Assembly (NCBI GenBank): GCA_028753945.1
Contig: JAPNXP010000003.1
Location: 3,906,001 to 3,970,000, forward strand
Source: Hexactinellida sp. DTS-2022
Lineage: Eukaryota; Porifera; Hexactinellida
Length of the DNA: 64,000 nucleotides
Direction: 5' to 3'
Each line of letters starts with the position of its first letter. Within the stretch, counting starts at the first letter, position 1. Below are positions 45,637 through 57,100 of the stretch, piece by piece. The notes under the pieces were generated by a model. The model was given only the letters and a program-made list of their open reading frames with translations, was not told the origin of the DNA and searched no databases. The translations under genes were made by a program, and so were the position numbers.

Positions 45637-48600
45637 TTAAATATCGGTTTCAATTTCTATAATTTCTTTTTGCCATTTAGAATCTATCGGACAGAATTCG
45701 CCTAGAGGATAAACCTTGAAATCATTATTGATCACTACAGGCTCATCATCACTGCCATCACTTAAAAGTTCAATGTTTTCGCTAATCTTTTTTGAACATA
45801 TACGAGAATGCGATTTAGAGATCAATTGATTTGTTGAAGTTTTGGTATTTCTCGGTGTATTTTTAATTGGAGAAAATTTGTCTTTACGTCTTTTTCCAAT
45901 ATTCTTTGTAATTTTGTTTGATATGTTATAGCGATCAAAGTAACTCTTTTTCTTTCTCTTTCGCTTATCCCAAACTTCTTCAATCTGATTAGTATCTGTG
46001 AGGTCATTTTTCACTCGTCTTATTATTTTTGAACTTATTGGATAAAACACGAACTCGAATGCTTTTAATCTACCTTGAATCCCTTCGTGAACTTTCCTTA
46101 TGAAATCTGCTGGTGTCATTTTAATTTCGTTACCTAAAATATTTTTTTCAGAATTCTCATCCAATTTTCGATGATTGCATTTGGATATTTACTCATGAGA
46201 TTTTGTTCTGATGTTGATAGGCGGCAGAGTATCAAACCTATCTATAGGGGGCAGACAGGCATATAGTGGGTAGATATAAATATTGCTAATTTACGAAGAA
46301 AATAACGGGAGTTTTCTTCGAAATCGTGTCTCCCTGAATAAGTTTCCTCCATCTAATCTATGAAGTCCTGACAATTAGTTAATTCTCTTTCGAAATATTT
46401 TCCAAAAGGAGATTCACAGTGGTCTAAAATGGCAAATCAGGAGAAATCGCTATAAAAGCCATTATAAACCTTTTTTAGCCATTCTAAACCTATTATTGTT
46501 GAATAGTAAATCAACCAAGAGAAATCCAATGATTACCTAAAAAACAGTGTATGACTTCAATTTTTCGAGTTATGACGTAATCACTTTATATATTATTAAT
46601 ATTAATTTCTAAAATTTGGTTGAGTTAATTATTAATGCTGCCAAGTTATAGAGATATACATAGTATTGTATTTATATGCAACTATAAAGATATTAAACTA
46701 ATTATTCTCTAATTAACCTCAAGAATAGCTCGTCATTCGTTAGATGAGATATTTTTTGTTTATGTTTAAGTTCTATGTTCTTCCTCTGTAAGAATGAAAC
46801 ATAATTACTCTGACAGAGGAGACGCTAGTCTTGAACAGAACATTGTGCCATGAACTTACGAGTCAAGGAACTAAGGTTTTCAGAATCATTCTCTTTCAAA
46901 AAGGTGTACACTTTGTCATTGTCCATGAGTCTTGTAATTTATATTCATAATGTAACATTTATAAACAAACCATAAAATTTAATCTTGCCAAATATAAGTG
47001 AAATTTTTGGCGATTGGGCTTACTCTTTGCCTATTTTTTAGATTGTTTGCGGGTACCTGCGGGTATAAATATATTTTTAATTACTAGAATAGATATATAA
47101 CTAATAATTTATGTTGGTATTACGCTTCTCAATTCACTTAAATTTGAGATTTTGCTCTCAGATTACTAGAAAATTAGTTAAATTAATACAACTGATTGGA
47201 AAATTTGAACAGCTCATAATAGGTTTAATAAGCAAATAAATCTGCAAGAAATTATACATAAAGAATAAAGGAGAAAATGCATTCTAAATATGTTTACACT
47301 TTGCATTCACTATTTATAGAAAGTAACCTGGAGATTGGAATAGTCAATGGTATTTTGATAGACGTCATTTTACACTGTAACTCAATATCATAGTCATGAC
47401 TTCAGTCGAGTGTTATCGGAATGTAACCACACTCAATTTTCAAAATCAATGCATTTTTCTAGGTTTACAACTATGCAGAATTTTATGAAGCTAAAAATAC
47501 CCAAAACAAGTATTGTCAAAATTTCGAATTTTTCTCCTGGTTTGACCACTGTGAGATTTCCTTTTGTATGTCAAGCTATCACCTAGATCATTGGGAAGTT
47601 CTTCATTTAAATCTTCAAGGTAATCAATAGCAATATATTCTCATTCTTCTTCACCATTTATAGCCTTTTCTAAATCACCAATATATTTTTGAACTTCTGG
47701 ATATAGCTTTTTAGCAATACAGGAAATTGATAAGGCAACAAACAGGTGTCTAAATTCTTCTAATGTAGTAGAATTAACTAATCTAGCCATTGCAAAAAGT
47801 AAATTTTCTTGGTGTTTTTTGTACCCTCATTGTTCGATCAAGCTTGTAACTAAAGCGATGCATTATATGTGCTGTGCAAATATGAATACGGTAACTGTTT
47901 TAGGTTGTATTTTTGGTTCCAAGATTTGCAACGAGGTGTTAGTAAATTTTCCAACAAGATTTGAGGTAATTTTCCAAATTTTCGTGATTAAAATTTGACA
48001 GGCACTATGCAACATCGCCCAACTAAAGTCCACCTCTATATGTGCTGGAGTAAATTCCCTGGTTATGTACTTTTTTCACAGAATACTGCCATCTATTTAA
48101 GAAATGTGTAATCTCAACATTTGTGTGATCACTACTCAACATTTCAGCAAGGGGTATTGGACTTATTTTTGCTTCAGGATGTCGGGTAGTTAAAGCATAA
48201 TAGAGAAAAAGTTTTTGACCTTTGTATAATTTGCGAACAACTGAGCCAGTCGCGTCTAGGTGTAGAAAAATTCTCTTTGATTGGAATTGTTTCAACAGAA
48301 GTATTTGCTATTCACTATAGAGGTGAATTACAATTGGTTCTCTGGATAAGCTTTGGATATAACCATTTAAAATATTTCCTTTTATGGAAATATCATAGGT
48401 TTTCTTTGTGCTAACAATATCAGGCCACAAATCGCTATTCAACCGTTGTCTAGATAATTCCTGTGATTTTATCTTTCGTAGAACACTTTGTGATACTACC
48501 ATGCTTTGCACTAGACAAAATTTCAGAACTTTTGAATTGGTCATAGTGATAATTAATGGGAGAGGATGAGGATATGTTCAGAGTCAGTTCCTTCCTTTTT

Positions 48601-49555
48601 GCACCAGTAATGTGACGACTATGTGACGTTCTATTATCGAAATGTTGAGAAGATATTGAACCGTTTACTAGGAAGTTTACTTTTCACACTATCCACCCAA
48701 TTTCTGGTGCTCTATCAATCCAAAATTTTAGTGTAATGCAGTTTGTGAATTTGCAATTTGCTTCAGCAATTAGAAAGTGACATTTTAGACTTTCGTACTT
48801 TACGTTAATTCGGTGGTATTTAAATAGCAACACGCAGAGTGGGTAAATTCTTCTATTTTTCGAGTAAAAATATTAGTCCATTCGGGTTGCAACTTTCCAT
48901 ATGCAAATTGTGGCTCTACTTGGCTCCATTCTTGATAGCTTAAATGAAACTTTGAAGCACTGCACTCAATTTCACATGGATTATCTTTAAGGATGCATGT
49001 GGTCGATTCATGAAATGTTTTTAATGGAACTATCTGAGAAGAAATATTAGAAAAGGAAGCAGATTTGGAATCTATATTTTCATTCACATCCGAATAACCT
49101 GTTTCCTTCAGAGTTGTGGGAATTTTAGAGTTGAGATTGCTGTTTTGTGTGTTTACATTAGTTAATGAAGTTTTGTGTCCCAATACAGCCGTTCTAAATC
49201 GATTTTGAACATTGCATCTGTTATTGTACCACGAAAGTCTAATCTTACCTCTGTACTTGTTAATGTTTCTTCGGAAGATTAACCTTGATAACTCACCCCA
49301 GATCGAGCTAGGGTTGCGCCAATTATTGAGTTTTAAGTTATCATCAATTTCAGACAAACTGTAATCTAATTTGATCAGAGCTTTTACCATCAAATCTGAT
49401 ATATCCCTATGTCTGTTTTCATTTTCAACTATATAAAGAAAATCGTTAGTCAATATACTATTATCTAGGACATTAGCCCATTGCGAAAAAAAAGATCGCA
49501 GATCTCGATCACGATAGTTTTTGAGATTTTTCTTATTACCATTGTGTATATACAA
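45637..49555 (-). pseudogene. Large transposase relic (LDATGSVV / ENWMRILKK type), split by a hAT-like insertion
   Basis: Minus-strand fragments collinear with one protein of very roughly 900 codons. N-terminal region 49555-48800 (SQWANVLDNSILTNDFLYIV ...), open apart from its final stop; continuing in frame with one TGA through about 48545 (DNRTSHSRHITGAKRK). Then 48308-48544, and 48023-48295 with FLHLDATGSVVRK and ISPIPLAEMLSSDHTNVEI; then to about 47560 (KKHQENLLFAMARLVNST). The element 46417-47551 interrupts. After it the frame resumes KYFERELTN ... MPVCPL ... NAIIENWMRILKKNILG, then IKMTPADFIRKVHEGIQGRL and a basic tail to 45637. D in LDATG and E in ENW look like DDE residues. I know the motif set from uncharacterised multicopy invertebrate proteins; no superfamily name is given. 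Confidence 0.75.
46417..47551. mobile_element. 1.1 kb hAT-like element inside the transposase relic
   Basis: CAGTGGTCTAAAATGGCAAA...TTTCTCCTGGTTTGACCACTG. Flanks GGAGATTC/GAGATTTC give an imperfect duplication. It disrupts the transposase between YKRKSH and the following KYFEREL block. No long open frame inside. Confidence 0.8.
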
Positions 49556-49828
49556 ATTGAAATGTTGATTAAATTAGAATTTAATTTCCTTCTAAATGTT
49601 ATAGAAATTTTAATGACCAACCAGCAACATTCATTATGATAATTCTATATGTTAATAACAGTTATGATCATAATTAGAAATCTTAGGAAAGAGCTGATAA
49701 TCTAAGCGCTTTATAGATTATCAGATTTTCAAAAGATCGGAATGTAAGGATCGAAATTTAGCGAGGAGAATGATCGAGATCTCCAATTTGATCCTCCTGT
49801 AAATATGTTCGCCATCCCCCTACGATCG
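49556..49828. other. No gene recognised
   Basis: AT-rich, with a GATAATCTAAGCG/CGCTTTATAGATTATC inverted repeat near 49697-49723 and several GATCG motifs. Nothing coding. Confidence 0.4.
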
Positions 49829-50035
49829 TTAGAAAAGGATCGCGATAATGATCGTGCGACCTAATGCCCTACTATTATCCATTAAGTGAATCAAAAATCT
49901 CAGAAACCAACCTGAAGAAATGGGTCCAGGATTAGCTTCAACATCGCCACAGCACATCATTCGCACTGAAGATGCGATCCAAACAAAACATAAAATAGGA
50001 ATATTATTAAGTAGATTGCAAAATTGGAAAGACAT
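49829..50035 (-). pseudogene. LINE ORF2 N-terminal fragment with a 2A-like motif
   Basis: 68 codons. A hydrophobic lead (NIPILCFVWIASSVRMMCC) runs directly into GDVEANPGP at 49922-49948. D-[VI]-E-x-N-P-G-P is the 2A ribosome-skipping signature, known in some CR1/L2-type LINEs and in small RNA viruses. The hydrophobic lead and CGDVExNPGP form is the one seen at the start of invertebrate LINE ORF2 proteins. No endonuclease or RT follows, so only the 5' part is left here. Whether the motif acted as a skip site or signal segment cannot be told. Confidence 0.65.
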
Positions 50036-50039
50036 AAAA

Positions 50040-51713
50040 ACAAACGTCGATTAGAATTGTGTGCATAAAGAAATATTTTTAACAAATTTATTCACTTTCT
50101 GGATTATATAGCAAGGAATTACATATACGTATAATAAGAAGCTAGAGAAAAAACATAAACCACAATGTTGATAAAAGTAAGTGTAAATATCTAAATGTAA
50201 GTGTTGATTGTCCAAGATTTTAGCTTGAAGAAATCATCTAAGTGCAGAAGAAGAAAAAGTGCCAATTATAGCACTTTAGGAAGAAGAATCTTCTAAACAC
50301 ACATGTGTGGATAATTTATAAGCAATTGGTTGAATAAATAGAAATATATTTAGTATGATACGGTCCAGGAATGGGAACTTAGTATGATAGGTGGTTATAC
50401 AATTTACCCATTAAAAAAGAAAAAGCCCCAACCTAGATTAAGGTACTCAAGAAATGTCATGTTAATTGAATGAAAATTGACTGATTTATTAAGTGTTAAG
50501 CTGTGTTCGAAATCCTCTATGGAGATTTTGTATTAGAAAATTTGCAATGTCATTGTGGCAAATGTAGGTGTGATATGGGTTAGCTTTTGGAAATAGCAAA
50601 AGCCCCAACCTAGATTAAGGGGTACAATTTCACTATCTTACCTCACCTAGATATTTTTGTGTTTGGTTAGAGGTTATTTTTTTATTGGATAGAGCTTTGA
50701 AAATAATGAGTATTGGTCGAAACAGGGAGAAATCGGATAAAAATTGACTTAGTTAGGCCAAATTTTGTGTTATAAGCCAAAATCTATGGGAAACTTAAAA
50801 TATAGCAAGATTATTTGGAATATCGAATTTTGTGGTTAAACGCTTACTTTTGATGCCCATATTTCGCTGCTGGAACTCGCTGTAAATCTATACTATTAAA
50901 AACACAAACCTGTATATGTGTATGTGTATATATACACAGACGTAGCACGTGGTCCGGCCATGGCCGGACCAGTTTTCATTTATTCTACTATATTATATAG
51001 GAGGGTCCGGTTTTGGCCGGACCACTTTAACTGTTTGGCCGGAGAGTTTTCAGAGCCGAGATTCACCGTGATTCAGTGATGGAACTATACTTTTACCTCA
51101 GGGGGGGGGGGGGGGGGGTTAATGAAGTCCAATTGAAGTCAGGGGGTCAGAAAAAAATCTCAGGGGGGTCCTTTTTCTCAAAGAATAATTTCAGGGGGGG
51201 TATAGATGAAACCCTGCCGTGATTTACTATAAATATCGAATAATTTTATCAAATCACGTTTTACAGGGTGGGTATGTGTATAATTAATTATACTCAGGTA
51301 GTTGAGTGGAGTCGAAAGAGGGATCACTCGATTGGGTAAGGACACAATTGGAGAAAGGAATTTTTGACACATTCCTGATACATTCCAGCGTTGCTATGAG
51401 AAATTCTTCTAAATATGGTCATGTGATATATCAAATTATCGGAAATTTTATTTGGAAACCGAATTCAACAATAAAAAGACGATATAACTTAACTTGAACA
51501 AGTTTTTATGGGAAAACATGTCCGGCGAACACTATCGGACATGGTTACTTTGGCGAGCTGTTATGGCCGATATAGAAACTCTTTCAATTGCCTCAATATC
51601 CAAAAATGTTCGCACTACATCAAAGTACATGTGTATAAATTTTGGTGCTTTTATCAAAAAAATGAACAATTATATGGTTGTGCCGCTGCACTATAACAAG
51701 TTTCTCATTGATT
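50040..51713. other. No gene recognised; short repeats
   Basis: Contains a short direct repeat AAAGCCCCAACCTAGATTAA (about 50422 and 50600), a TCTATACTATTAAAA segment at 50890 that resembles some Helitron 5' ends but has no matching 3' end, GGTCCGGCC inverted motifs (50950-51040), and a run of 18 G at about 51101-51118 that may be a sequencing problem. Confidence 0.45.
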
Positions 51714-51894
51714 GAGTCTCTACTCCGCGCGGGCCGAGTAGATTTTGGATCGAATTATCAATTTACTATAATACTACAATTTTACCGATGATGCCTTCTC
51801 CAAAGACTTATTTAGTGCACTTTATTGAATTTCTCATTCAATTGCGTATTCTATTGTTAGTATTGTAGTTGCTATATACCTTTACAGGTATTAG

Positions 51895-52174
51895 CATAGG
51901 CGCCAAAATCAATTATGTTGGACAGGTATAATTGTATACATATATAAATCATCCAATGTTATGTAGAAAAACTCCTTATGGAAATATAATTATATATGGG
52001 TCTATGTTCTATACGTGTAACATTAAAGAAAATGTCTAATAAGTATACCCACCCTGACCAGGAGGGGTATACCCTCCTGACTGTTTCCTTAGCCAGGGGA
52101 GGAGAAACCCACCCTGAAAAAAAACAGGGAGGGTGAGACTCCCCCTGACCCCCCCCCCTCTTTCGGCGCCTATG
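51895..52174. mobile_element. hAT MITE, CATAGGCGCC family
   Basis: CATAGGCGCCAAAA...TTTCGGCGCCTATG; duplication GGTATTAG/GGTGTTAG (51887-51894, 52175-52182), 7 of 8. Internal CACCCTGAC/GGGTATACC repeats. Confidence 0.88.
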
Positions 52175-52330
52175 GGTGTTAGTGTCCAACCTGCTCTCCG
52201 AGAATGTCTAAAAGGCATTTTGAGGATGGCTCAAAACAGCCAAGTTTCGCTAACTATTTCCCGTCGGCTAAAAAATATTCAATTTTGAGAGTGATATATT
52301 TGTGGGGTTAATTAACCCTACAAATAAATA

Positions 52331-52517
52331 CAGTAGAGCCTCTGAACAACGGACACCTTGGGACCGGAACCGTTGTCCGTTATTTAGAGGTTGTCCACTA
52401 TTTAGAGGTTGCTTTTCTAATAGACATATGCTAAATAAATAAATCCGTGCCACGAGAGTTGTCCGTTATTTAGAGGTTGTCCGCTATTTGGAGTGTCCGT
52501 TATGGGAGGCTCCATTG
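52331..52517. mobile_element. 187 bp TA-target MITE
   Basis: TA|CAGTAGAGCCTCTGAACAAC...GTTATGGGAGGCTCCATTG|TA. Contains repeated GTCCGTTATTTAGAGGTT units. Confidence 0.88.
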
Positions 52518-52889
52518 TACTCCCAAAATTGAATATTTTCAGCAGCTTCAGTATTTTAGCCGACGGGAAATAGTTATCAATACTTGGCTGTTTTGAGCCA
52601 TCGCCAATATACCTTTTAGACATTCTCGGAGAGCAGGTTGGAGGCTTACACCTGTCAAGGTATAAAGTAACTACAACACTAATAAATAAGGTTTACGCAA
52701 TTGAATGAGAAATTCAATAAAGTGCACTATGTAAGTTTTTGAGAAGGCATCATCGGTAAGAATAATACTATTATAGTAAATTGATAATTCGATCCAAAAT
52801 CTACCCGGGCCCGCCCTCCGGTCAGGGCAATATAATACAATCGGAGGGGGACGACATACTGAAAAGGGTTGAGAAACGCTGGTAAAGAT

Positions 52890-53690
52890 CATAGCTATGT
52901 ATAAATGCTCTCTAATACTAGTTACTGATTTTGGTAATGTATGACCCAAAAGCCATTAGAGATTTCTAAGGTGTGAAGTAATACAAATACAGAAAGGGAG
53001 TCCATCACATGCCGTCATCCTTGAAAGTATTCAGTACACTCATGATGACACTTACGTAGTCTATGTCATTCTGTGACAGAGAAACAGTTGATGGATCCAT
53101 TCTTTTGTTTTATTTTCCTATTATGTAGAGGAAATACTTTTCATATATTCGAGAGGTGTGCAAATGCCATTCAAGTATCTAGTCTTATATTCAGTCGGCT
53201 GTTGAACATTTAAGATGATTTTATTTATTGGCGCCTTGTAATTTCTAGACCATTATCCAGCCTTGTAATTCCAATCATAATCTGCCATTACACTTTTAGG
53301 ATGATTGCCATTTATGAACGAGTTCAGACAGTTGTAGTACGTACGATTCAGCCCCATTGTGTGTTAAACTCTTAGTAAAATACTAATATGTTAACACTTG
53401 CTCCAGACTTTCGAAAATTTACTCATGAATGCTCCACACATTTGCAATTCGCTTTCAGTTAATCCAATTAATGGGAGGTGAATTGCTAAGTAAGTCGACG
53501 AATCTCAGTGGCGTAGATAAGGCTTTGGGCCACGGTTAAAAGATGTGCCGGGGCCCCTGGCCCCACAAGTTCAAATTGGAGTAGAAATTTTAAGGAGTGC
53601 ATACATCTGGATAAATTTGGGTTAGGAAATTACATTTCCCGCATTTTGACATCACTGTTAGACAAAATGTATATGATTAATAAAATTGTA
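52890..53690. other. No gene recognised
   Basis: A possible hAT left end CAGTGGCGTAGATAAGG at about 53508 without a visible partner. Otherwise unremarkable AT-rich sequence. Confidence 0.45.
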
Positions 53691-53701
53691 ATTGTTTCTA
53701 C

Positions 53702-54503
53702 CAGGGTTGGGTTCAAGTACATTTGAAAGTACTTAAGTACAAGCAGGGGTGGATCTAGCGAGGGGGTGCGGGGGGGCGCGCACCCCCCCAAAATTTATCC
53801 TATTAGAAAATTTCATTCTATTTTGAATTGTAGTCCTATTTTGTTGAACACTTGGCCGAGAATAGTTAATTAAAAAACTCATCCAAAATTTGCACCCCCC
53901 CAAACTACACCATCCAAAATTTGCACCCCCCCCCCCCCAAATTTTAGTGGCTAGATCCACCCCTGAGTACAAGTACTACTACTTTTCAGATATTCAAGTA
54001 CAATACAAGTACAAGTACAGGTACAGGTAAACTTAAAGTACTTAAGCACAAGTACAAGTACAATGAAAAAATTACGAAAATACTTGAGTACAAGTACAAG
54101 TACTTCCCAAGCTCTTATGATAAATCTCTCGTACTAATAATAGAAATTGCTAAATACATAGTTTATATAGTATCATCCAAATCTATTTAATTGAAAGTAG
54201 CAGTAGTCCGTGACACGAACACAATTCCTAATATACTAAGTATTAAGTAACACTACTTTATTTGAGATGGGATTTGAGGAACATCAATGATGTGTGTTGG
54301 AAATATATTGAATGATAAAAAAGTCACGAGTAACAAGTACTCAAGTACAAGTGCAAGTACTTTAGAAAAATGAGGAAAGTAATTAAGTACAAGTACAAGT
54401 ACAACGGAAAAATGGTGAAAGTACTTAAGTACAAGTACAAGTACTAAAAAAATGTACTTAATTACAGAAGTACTTAAGTAAATTGTACTTGAACCCAACC
54501 CTG
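53702..54503. mobile_element. hAT element built from AAGTACAAGTAC motifs
   Basis: CAGGGTTGGGTTCAAGTAC...GTACTTGAACCCAACCCTG; duplication GTTTCTAC/CTTTCTAC (53694-53701, 54504-54511). Filled with AAGTACAAGTAC/ACTTAAGTAC repeats on both sides. Contains nested 53744-53965. Confidence 0.92.
53744..53965. mobile_element. 222 bp hAT MITE nested in the above
   Basis: CAGGGGTGGATCTAGCGAGG...GTGGCTAGATCCACCCCTG with a perfect 8 bp duplication AGTACAAG (53736-53743, 53966-53973). Near-identical CACCCCCCCAAA-type blocks repeat inside. Confidence 0.95.
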
Positions 54504-54511
54504 CTTTCTAC

Positions 54512-54871
54512 TCGTTTTGAATAACCAGAAACATAAACTCTTCATGTTTCACTCAAGTCTCAAAAGAAATGTAGCTATGAAGCAAAATATAATTATAAAA
54601 ATCCAAAAATATATAAAAATCCTGTTTAAGTTTTAGGTCAAATACCGCGTTCCCCTGGCCCACTAAATAGTAGTCGGCACAGTACAAACAAATCGAAAAT
54701 TATAGCTGTTCCGCAAACATTTTATTTGGAGGTACTAATAATCTTTGGATTTTTGGTGGATTTATAGTGCCTGCATTTACTTAAATATTTAATTTTGCAA
54801 CATGTAAAAAGTTATCCGACGTAGAAATGCTAAGTTTAAATAGTATATTGTTAATAAGAAAGTGAATAAAG
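54512..54871. other. Probable 3' flank/UTR of the coiled-coil gene
   Basis: Lies just past the stop of the coiled-coil ORF on the minus strand. No AATAAA in that orientation was spotted near the stop. A partial hairpin-MITE match occurs near 54668-54770. Confidence 0.4.
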
Positions 54872-56620
54872 TTACATGTCTAGAATGCTCAAAATGAGTT
54901 CTGCAAGTCTCAGTGCAAATGGAGGAGGTTTCTCCAAGACAGATACAATCTGCAAAAATTGATTAGTGTCTGTCCATTTAGTTGTCACAGCTGTAGCTCC
55001 ATGCTTAGCAATTTCTAGCATTTCTTGAGCAGAGAATGAAAGAATATCTTTGGTCTGTCCACCACCCTGCCTGTTAAACTTCCTACACCAAACCAGCTCA
55101 CCGATACACAACACAGTTTGTCTATACTCATCAATGCAAGCAGTAGTACAGATTAGCTGTTTCTCCAAGTCAGAACTTCTCATAGTATCCTCTTCTTCTC
55201 CGAACAAATCAGAGAGATGATCGATCTGAGTCTTAGCAGCCTTGAGCAGCTGAATCTTCCTACTACATTCAGTTTGGGACAAATCCAGTTGTTGTGTATG
55301 GAATATAAGCGCTTGCTTTGCTTGCTGCAGTTCCTGAATATAAAGCTCTCTCTCCTGAGAAATGCGGGCAACTTGCTCCTTCAGGAGGCTATTCCTGTTG
55401 TTAGCACTCGTATTAGCGTCTATGAGTCTCTTTATTTCAGCTGCTTGCTTCCTAACCAACTCTTCGTTGGACTGCAAATTAGCTTTCAACTTGTGTGTCT
55501 GCCCTCTCATATCTTCCAGCAGATGCCGCTTCTGTGCTAAGTTCTGCTTTTGCTCGCGCTCCTTCCTGAGGCTGCAGTCGATCAGCGAGTCCAGCTCAGA
55601 CCGCTTCTCCTGTAGCTCTCTGTTCAGGCGGTACAGGGTCCCGGCCTGCTTGGAGCACTCCTCGCTGGAGGACTTCAGGCGTGCCTCCAGTCTGGAGAAG
55701 AGCGCACTCGTCTCAGACTCTCTCTCCACAGTCCCCGTCTGGAGAGACTCCTCTAGTGCGGCGTTTGCCTGTCGCAGTACGAGCGCCTCGGAGCTCAGAG
55801 AACAGTTCTCCGCCCTCGACACTTTGAACTTATATAGAGTACCATTCAATAGCGTCTCTATCTCAGACGCCTTATCCTGCTCTTCCTCTAGACACGACTT
55901 TAGGTGGTTTCTTGTTTCACTCAGCACCTCCACCTGTCTGCTCAGGGAGGATACTCGCTTCTGTAGACTCTTTACCTCCAAAGAAGACTTGCTCTGCTTA
56001 ATAGGCGTCTCTGGTGCAGGCATCAGTGCAGTTTGTGTGCAGGCGTGTCTCAATGGAGGGTAATGCTTAAGGAGCAGCTGCTGTGCCGTCTGTGTTGATA
56101 GTGAGCGAGTGAATACATTGCTTGGAGATGTACAGGTGTGCTTGTGTTGTGTGGAGTTAGGCGTGTGCTCCTTCAGGAGATTAATCTCATTCTCTCTCTT
56201 TCGCAAGATTATGTCCTTCTGTTCGAGCTCTACATTACATTGCTCCATCTCCGTAGCTAGCTGTTGGTACTCACTGATAAGCTTCTGGTGCTCCTTATTC
56301 CATTCATTGCGGTCTGTCTCTAAAAGCAACAGACAGTCCTCTAGCTCTTCTATCTTGAGTTCTAGAGAGAACTTTCTCTCCAGTAGACTCCCACTCTCTC
56401 CTTTGCTAAATAAGTCTGTGTCACTACCAATTGACCGGAGACTGGATAGTCTCGCTATGATGCTAGCTCTGTCCTGCTCCACAGAGTACATCAACTCGGA
56501 CACTACGCTCTCTAAATGCACCTTCTCACACCGCAGCTCATCCAGGGTCTCCTCCATAGAGAATATCGTGCCTGTCAACCTCACATTCTCTTCTTGAGAT
56601 GACTTAAGTTTCTTCAACAC
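54872..56620 (-). CDS. Coiled-coil protein, last large exon (582 codons)
   Basis: The minus-strand frame is open from a splice acceptor GATTTCCTTCAG ending at 56621 (exon starts at a codon boundary, 56620) to TAA at 54872. Heptad-rich coiled coils span about residues 1-150 and 215-480. The linker (152-210) holds two TQT motifs, LSTQTAQ (176-178) and ACTQTAL (195-197), the core of dynein light chain LC8 binding sites, usually found in such linkers. The last 70 residues are not coiled coil. Composition and GC content mark it as a real host exon. Likely a scaffold, perhaps of the centrosome, cilium or a transport complex; this is inference and I do not recognise the gene. The 5' exon(s) lie to the right and were not found. 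Confidence 0.82.
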   Translation of the reverse strand: MLKKLKSSQEENVRLTGTIFSMEETLDELRCEKVHLESVVSELMYSVEQDRASIIARLSSLRSIGSDTDLFSKGESGSLLERKFSLELKIEELEDCLLLLETDRNEWNKEHQKLISEYQQLATEMEQCNVELEQKDIILRKRENEINLLKEHTPNSTQHKHTCTSPSNVFTRSLSTQTAQQLLLKHYPPLRHACTQTALMPAPETPIKQSKSSLEVKSLQKRVSSLSRQVEVLSETRNHLKSCLEEEQDKASEIETLLNGTLYKFKVSRAENCSLSSEALVLRQANAALEESLQTGTVERESETSALFSRLEARLKSSSEECSKQAGTLYRLNRELQEKRSELDSLIDCSLRKEREQKQNLAQKRHLLEDMRGQTHKLKANLQSNEELVRKQAAEIKRLIDANTSANNRNSLLKEQVARISQERELYIQELQQAKQALIFHTQQLDLSQTECSRKIQLLKAAKTQIDHLSDLFGEEEDTMRSSDLEKQLICTTACIDEYRQTVLCIGELVWCRKFNRQGGGQTKDILSFSAQEMLEIAKHGATAVTTKWTDTNQFLQIVSVLEKPPPFALRLAELILSILDM

Positions 56621-56640
56621 CTGAAGGAAATCGGAACTTA

Positions 56641-57100
56641 AATAAAACTATACTGTACATATAATATTAATTAATTAAACCTCGATTTGTTGTTAGTTTG
56701 TTTGTCCGGAATTAACTAAAGTGATAAGGGAATAGAAAACACATTAAAATTTGAGGTAGATACTAATTTCCAAATGTTATAATAGGTAAACAAGTATGCT
56801 AAATACGAATTTCGCATCTACAAATTATAATTTGAATATATACGTAAGTATATTGCTGCTGTTTACAAATTAGGGAACAAATTAGGGAACAAATTAAGAA
56901 AATGATAAATGAAACTAGAGGTTAGCTTCCAACGGGATAATACGTTAATTAATTAATGGATATTCTCATTTGAAATTGAGCATCCATACATGTATAATAT
57001 AGCTATTTATTGTTGTTGTTCACAATTGAAATAAGCGAGACCGTGTAGTAATGGAGTGATCCGGCCGAAGTGACCAGTTGATGACTCAAATATTTATATG
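56641..57100. other. Intron of the coiled-coil gene, no feature
   Basis: AT-rich sequence upstream (minus sense) of the acceptor at 56621. No exon recognised. Confidence 0.4.

Larger units (their letters stand above)
51715..52881. mobile_element. Foldback derived from a hAT element's 5' end
   Basis: Arms 51715-51894 plus 52183-52280 match 52498-52810 in reverse. The right end reads out as CCAGCGTTTCTCAACC at 52882. Each arm carries the start of a hAT/ZBED-like transposase: on the minus strand MSKRYIGDGSKQPSIDNYFP (about 52565-52623). So the 5' end of a coding hAT element has been duplicated head to head. Both arms were later hit: 51895-52174 and 52331-52517. The left terminus is missing. Confidence 0.7.

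Noticed and set aside
50888-50925. Helitron 5' end (TCTATACTATTAAAA)
   Set aside because: No hairpin plus CTRR end or Rep/helicase frame was found to pair with it.
51101-51200. G-rich runs as regulatory G-quadruplexes (also near 10801, 42140, 53920 and 62040)
   Set aside because: They sit at or inside MITE-like repeats and may include homopolymer sequencing error; no regulatory context is seen.
55217-56597. Plus-strand frames up to 233 codons opposite the coiled-coil exon
   Set aside because: Ser/Leu/Cys-rich translations are the expected antisense of Glu/Lys/Leu coiled-coil codons.
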